Source: Acidimicrobiaceae bacterium (GTDB lineage Bacteria > Actinomycetota > Acidimicrobiia > Acidimicrobiales > RAAP-2). From it: 24,926 nt of DNA. Both the position numbers and the translations under genes were made by a program. Positions 22,258-24,926 of the stretch are shown here, piece after piece. Every line of letters starts with the position of its first letter. The stretch's first letter is position 1. The stretch covers positions 1 through 24,926 of the forward strand of contig JAUTXB010000250.1 of assembly GCA_030838245.1 (NCBI GenBank), given 5' to 3'. A model generated the notes under the pieces. That model saw only the letters and a program-made list of their open reading frames with translations, ran no database searches and was not told the origin of the DNA.

Positions 22258-24096
22258 TCAGCCGGGGAGCGGATTGGGCACGGGCGTGGTCGGGGTCGAC
22301 CCGGCGGGGCACGCTCGGGGGTCCCAGCGCTGGAGCGGCTGCGTGGTGGGCGACGGCGCGGCAAACCCGACGCCGGCGCCCGAGGTGCTCCCCGAGCTCC
22401 CCACTGCGCCGGCCGTGGTCGGGCTGGTCGGTGCAGACGTGGACGTCGAGCCGGTGGTGGGAGCGTTCACGGCGAACTGCGTGCCGGTCAACACCGTCAC
22501 CTGGGCACCGGCGGTCACCTGGCTGGGGTCGTACCCGAGGATCACCCCGCCGGTCATCGACCGGGCCACTCGTTCGGCTGCCGCCTCGACAGCAGGGGCC
22601 CGCGAGCCGTAGTAGACCACCGTCTCCGCCTGTGGGGCGACCGGGGTGGCGTCGCCCAGCCCCACCATCTTGAACCCGAGGGCACCCAGGGCGGTCGACG
22701 TGTCAGTGGCCTGGTTGGTCACGCCCGTGCCGTTCACCACCGAGACGCTCACCGACGAAGGCGACGGCAGTGGCTTGCCGGTCATGGAGTCGATCGTCGG
22801 TCCGATGCCCAGCACCTGGTCGATGGCCGGCTGCCCTTGTTCCTCCACCGGGAACTCGACCTCGCCGTAACCGATAACACTGCCCTTGTAGTGATACGTG
22901 CCGAAGGTCCCCTGGGCGACGGGCAGGGTGAGCTGCGGGACGGAGCCGATGTTCACCGAGTGGAACGTCCGCACCAGACTCACCATGTCCCCGACCGGCC
23001 AGGCCTGGTCGAAGGTGAGGTCGCTCTTGACCGAATTGATCAGGTTGAGGTCGGTGAGGGGGTTGCCCAGTCCCTGCTTGGCCACGGCCGCGGCCAGGAC
23101 GCGCAGGAACTCGTGATCACGCCGGATCCGGGCCAGGTCGCTCTGGCCCTCCGCAGTCCAGTAGTAGGGATCGGATCCGTCCCCGGTGGCCTTGTAGCGG
23201 AGCTCTCTCGACCGGACGACCTGGAGTGCCTGGGTGCCGTTCAGATGCACGCAGGCCGCCGCCTCGACGTTCAGGCCGGAGCTCCCGATGCCGTTCGGAG
23301 GCGGAGCGCCACCCCAGTCGAACACGGACATGGGGAAGGCCATGTTGATCCCTCCCAGAGCATCCACCACGTTTGCGAACTGGTCGAAGTTGAGCGAGAC
23401 GGCGTGTTGGATGGGGATCCCGAAGTCCTCCTCGATGGCCGCCACCACTTGGGTGAGGCCCTGGTAGAGCCCGGCATCGATCTTGTTGGCCCCATCGCTC
23501 CGAGCGTTGGGTACGAACAGGTCCCGGGGAATGGAGAGCAACGCCAGCCGATGATGGACCGGGTCGGCGTGGAGGATCATCATCACGTCGCTGTTGACGC
23601 CGTTGACCCCCTGCGAGCAGATCCCGTAGTTCGGGTTCTGCACCTTCAAGGCGCACCGCGACGTGGACCCGACCATGAGGATGTTCTCCGACCCCGCTTC
23701 AGCTCCGGTGGACAGGACGCTGTGGAGTCCCTTCACCTCTATGCGATGGAGGTCGTGGGCCAAGTAATAGGCATATCCGGCGCCACCGGCGACCAGTAGC
23801 ACCACGACGAGCACGCCGATGAGAACGCCGCGCTTGACCCGCCGACGGCGCCGGTTGTGGGTAGTTGTGCGCCGACGGCCGATCCGGCCACCGTCGGGAC
23901 GGTGCATCGCCTCCCCCAACGCCAGCAGTCGGGCTTCGTTGGCCACCTTGGGTTCCTCGTCGCCCCTGCGCAAGGTGGCACCGTGCCCCTGTGCTGGGTC
24001 CCCGAGCGCGTTCAGCCCGTCCTCGTTCGGAGATGAGCGACGCTGAGCCCGACGGGGGGCGTCATCGGCGCGTCCATCTCGGCCGCGTCCGGTCAT
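22258..24096 (-). CDS. LytR-CpsA-Psr (LCP) family protein with C-terminal LytR_C domain
   Basis: This 612-residue protein attaches glycopolymers (teichoic-acid-like, arabinogalactan or capsule) to peptidoglycan from undecaprenyl-phosphate carriers. It has a polar, Arg-rich cytoplasmic N-terminus (1-88), one membrane helix (90-112) and an extracellular LCP catalytic domain (about 135-345). The domain carries NSDVMMILHADP (Asp170), LSIPRDLFV (Arg191/Asp192), NKIDAGLYQG (205-214), RSRELR (295-300) and LARIRRDHEFLR. A LytR_C domain follows (VSVVNGTGVTNQA onward, about 440-530). The last 80 or so residues are Ser/Thr/Pro/Gly-rich and low in complexity. I chose ATG 24096 because a TACGGT box precedes it by 8 nt; the frame stays open to TTG 24147. 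Confidence 0.9.
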   Translation of the reverse strand: MTGRGRDGRADDAPRRAQRRSSPNEDGLNALGDPAQGHGATLRRGDEEPKVANEARLLALGEAMHRPDGGRIGRRRTTTHNRRRRRVKRGVLIGVLVVVLLVAGGAGYAYYLAHDLHRIEVKGLHSVLSTGAEAGSENILMVGSTSRCALKVQNPNYGICSQGVNGVNSDVMMILHADPVHHRLALLSIPRDLFVPNARSDGANKIDAGLYQGLTQVVAAIEEDFGIPIQHAVSLNFDQFANVVDALGGINMAFPMSVFDWGGAPPPNGIGSSGLNVEAAACVHLNGTQALQVVRSRELRYKATGDGSDPYYWTAEGQSDLARIRRDHEFLRVLAAAVAKQGLGNPLTDLNLINSVKSDLTFDQAWPVGDMVSLVRTFHSVNIGSVPQLTLPVAQGTFGTYHYKGSVIGYGEVEFPVEEQGQPAIDQVLGIGPTIDSMTGKPLPSPSSVSVSVVNGTGVTNQATDTSTALGALGFKMVGLGDATPVAPQAETVVYYGSRAPAVEAAAERVARSMTGGVILGYDPSQVTAGAQVTVLTGTQFAVNAPTTGSTSTSAPTSPTTAGAVGSSGSTSGAGVGFAAPSPTTQPLQRWDPRACPAGSTPTTPVPNPLPG

Positions 24097-24104
24097 GGGG
24101 GAGC

Positions 24105-24110
24105 ACCGTA
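24105..24110 (-). promoter_or_regulatory. Putative -10 box (TACGGT) of LCP gene
   Basis: On the minus strand TACGGT ends 8 nt before ATG 24096, without a Shine-Dalgarno sequence, suggesting a leaderless or nearly leaderless mRNA. No clear -35 box is seen. Confidence 0.35.
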
Positions 24111-24210
24111 CCAATCCGGACCATATATCTGGTGCCATGGCTCTCAACTGCTTCGTCGCACCCTCAGTGGTCGGCTACGCACAGAGCAAGCCGTCTGGAT
24201 GCCGATCACA

Positions 24211-24239
24211 TGGACGGTGCAAGCACGACGCCGTAGATT
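24211..24239 (+). promoter_or_regulatory. Putative leaderless promoter of bPH2 protein gene (TGGACG-17-TAGATT)
   Basis: TGGACG (24211-24216) and TAGATT (24234-24239) are separated by 17 nt. The -10 ends 6 nt before ATG 24246, so the transcript would start at the start codon or just before it. Confidence 0.45.
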
Positions 24240-24245
24240 CCCTCC

Positions 24246-24734
24246 ATGGACGTCGCGTTCGCCCCGCCGCATGATCAGACGTGGACTCGCGTCTCACCAC
24301 TGCTGGCCCGGATGCGGCGAACGCTGGTCCTGGCTCTGGGAATCCCGTTGGTCGCCGGGACCGCGGCCGGACTGTCCTTCGTCTGGGACCTGGCCGGGCC
24401 TATTGTCGGCATCGTCGGCGTGGTCGTTCTGGTCTGGTCGTGGTTCGCCATCGGACGCAACTTCCGGTCGTGGGGATACGTCGAGCGGGCCGACGACCTG
24501 TTGGTCACCCACGGGGCCATGTTCAAGAAGCTGACTGTGGTCCCCTACGGCCGCATGCAGCTGGTCGATGTCAAGGCCGGGCCCATCGCTCGTTCCTTCG
24601 GCTTGGTGAGCGTCAAGCTGCACACCGCCGCTGCCACCAGCGACGCCCAGGTGCGAGGGCTCACTCCGGGCGATGCGGGGGCCCTGCGGGACCGGCTGAC
24701 CGCCCTGGGCGAGGCCCATGCCGCCGGCCTCTGA
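24246..24734 (+). CDS. Bacterial PH-domain (bPH2, YdbS-like) membrane protein
   Basis: This 162-residue protein has two membrane helices (about 28-70; LVLALGIPLVAGTAAGLSF and IVGIVGVVVLVWSWFAIG). A bacterial pleckstrin-homology-like domain follows: FRSWGYVERADDLLVTHGAM, then VVPYGRMQLVDVKAGPI and FGLVSVKLHTAAA. YdbS-type proteins lie beside a larger YdbT partner with further bPH2 domains. Here the next gene overlaps by 17 nt and looks like that partner. In Bacillus such a pair affects resistance to heterologous antibacterial peptides (sublancin-related), but the role here is unknown. The divergent upstream neighbour encodes an LCP cell-wall enzyme. Confidence 0.85.
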   Translation: MDVAFAPPHDQTWTRVSPLLARMRRTLVLALGIPLVAGTAAGLSFVWDLAGPIVGIVGVVVLVWSWFAIGRNFRSWGYVERADDLLVTHGAMFKKLTVVPYGRMQLVDVKAGPIARSFGLVSVKLHTAAATSDAQVRGLTPGDAGALRDRLTALGEAHAAGL

Positions 24735-24926
24735 CGGGACAGCGGGCGACACCAACTGGGGGGCACCTGAGGAGACCTTCCGGCTCCACCCGTTGACACC
24801 GATCGCCCTCGGTGGACGCGTCCTCGGTGTACTGATCGTCATCACCGCCCTAGGCTTCGCCGAGCGCGGTGGCTCGGGTAGCGGCGGCCCCAGATGGATC
24901 CAGATCGCCGTGTTCGGAGGGCTTGC
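24718..24926 (+). CDS. bPH2-domain (YdbT-like) membrane protein, partial (3' end outside window)
   Basis: From ATG 24718, inside the previous gene, an open frame runs to the window end (69 complete codons). It has a polar start MPPASDGTAGDTNWGAPE, the block FRLHPLTPIALGGRVL entering a first membrane helix (VLGVLIVITALGF), a Gly/Ser-rich loop and a second hydrophobic segment beginning WIQIAVFGGL. The order RLHPLTP, then helix, then helix matches the start of YdbT-type bPH2 proteins, and the overlapping YdbS-like gene supports this. The PH domains themselves lie outside the window, so the call rests on context and this short stretch. Confidence 0.65.
   Translation, partial: MPPASDGTAGDTNWGAPEETFRLHPLTPIALGGRVLGVLIVITALGFAERGGSGSGGPRWIQIAVFGGL

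Overview
This window is high-GC DNA with strongly G/C-ending codons and frequent GTG/TTG starts. Several genes have a TANNNT -10 box only 6-8 nt before the start codon, which suggests leaderless mRNAs. The gene set (OpuC-type transporter, LytR-CpsA-Psr protein, TTG-initiated SDR, PPK2, paired bacterial PH-domain proteins) fits an actinobacterium. A lineage such as Acidimicrobiia is my inference and is not proven by the sequence. I see no rRNA, tRNA, CRISPR array or insertion sequence. No gene-free stretch exceeds about 205 nt.

Left edge (1-1026): the C-terminal part of an NHLM-type (no-peptidase) RiPP/bacteriocin ABC exporter lies on the minus strand. It is joined head-to-head, with no gap, to the C-terminal part of an NHLP-type (nitrile-hydratase-like leader) RiPP precursor on the plus strand. 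Both appear to have lost their 5' halves at one point near 838-848. This is either the scar of an inverted rearrangement in a RiPP cluster or an inverted assembly/amplification chimera. It is the most unusual structure in the window.

1063-4683: a complete osmoprotectant (quaternary amine) ABC transporter. The CBS-domain ATPase gene is divergent from two permease genes and a secreted binding-protein gene. 4738-6127: a Tat-type molybdopterin (sulfite-oxidase fold) oxidoreductase overlaps a di-heme cytochrome b similar to formate dehydrogenase gamma, and together they look like a membrane redox module. 6146-9218: an amidohydrolase, a secreted PHB-depolymerase-like esterase and a GNAT acetyltransferase. 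9340-10823: an SDR whose catalytic Tyr is His, followed 5 nt later by a pentapeptide-repeat protein.

10847-16545, mostly minus strand: a VOC-fold protein, a PPK2-family polyphosphate kinase, a truncated MFS transporter, a GabT-like aminotransferase, a plus-strand alpha/beta hydrolase, and an SPFH/band-7 protein with a minimal NfeD partner. 16749-18425, plus strand: an ArsR repressor translationally coupled to an AHSA1/SRPBCC protein, with a palindromic operator over its promoter, then a second, canonical SDR. 18487-21362, minus strand: a DHA2 MFS transporter coupled by a TGATG overlap to a patatin-like lipase. 21500-24926: a dienelactone hydrolase, a LytR-CpsA-Psr cell-wall protein, and two overlapping bPH2-domain membrane proteins, the second cut by the window end.

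Most of the window is ordinary actinobacterial metabolism and envelope function. The RiPP remnant at the left edge is the clearest accessory signal.
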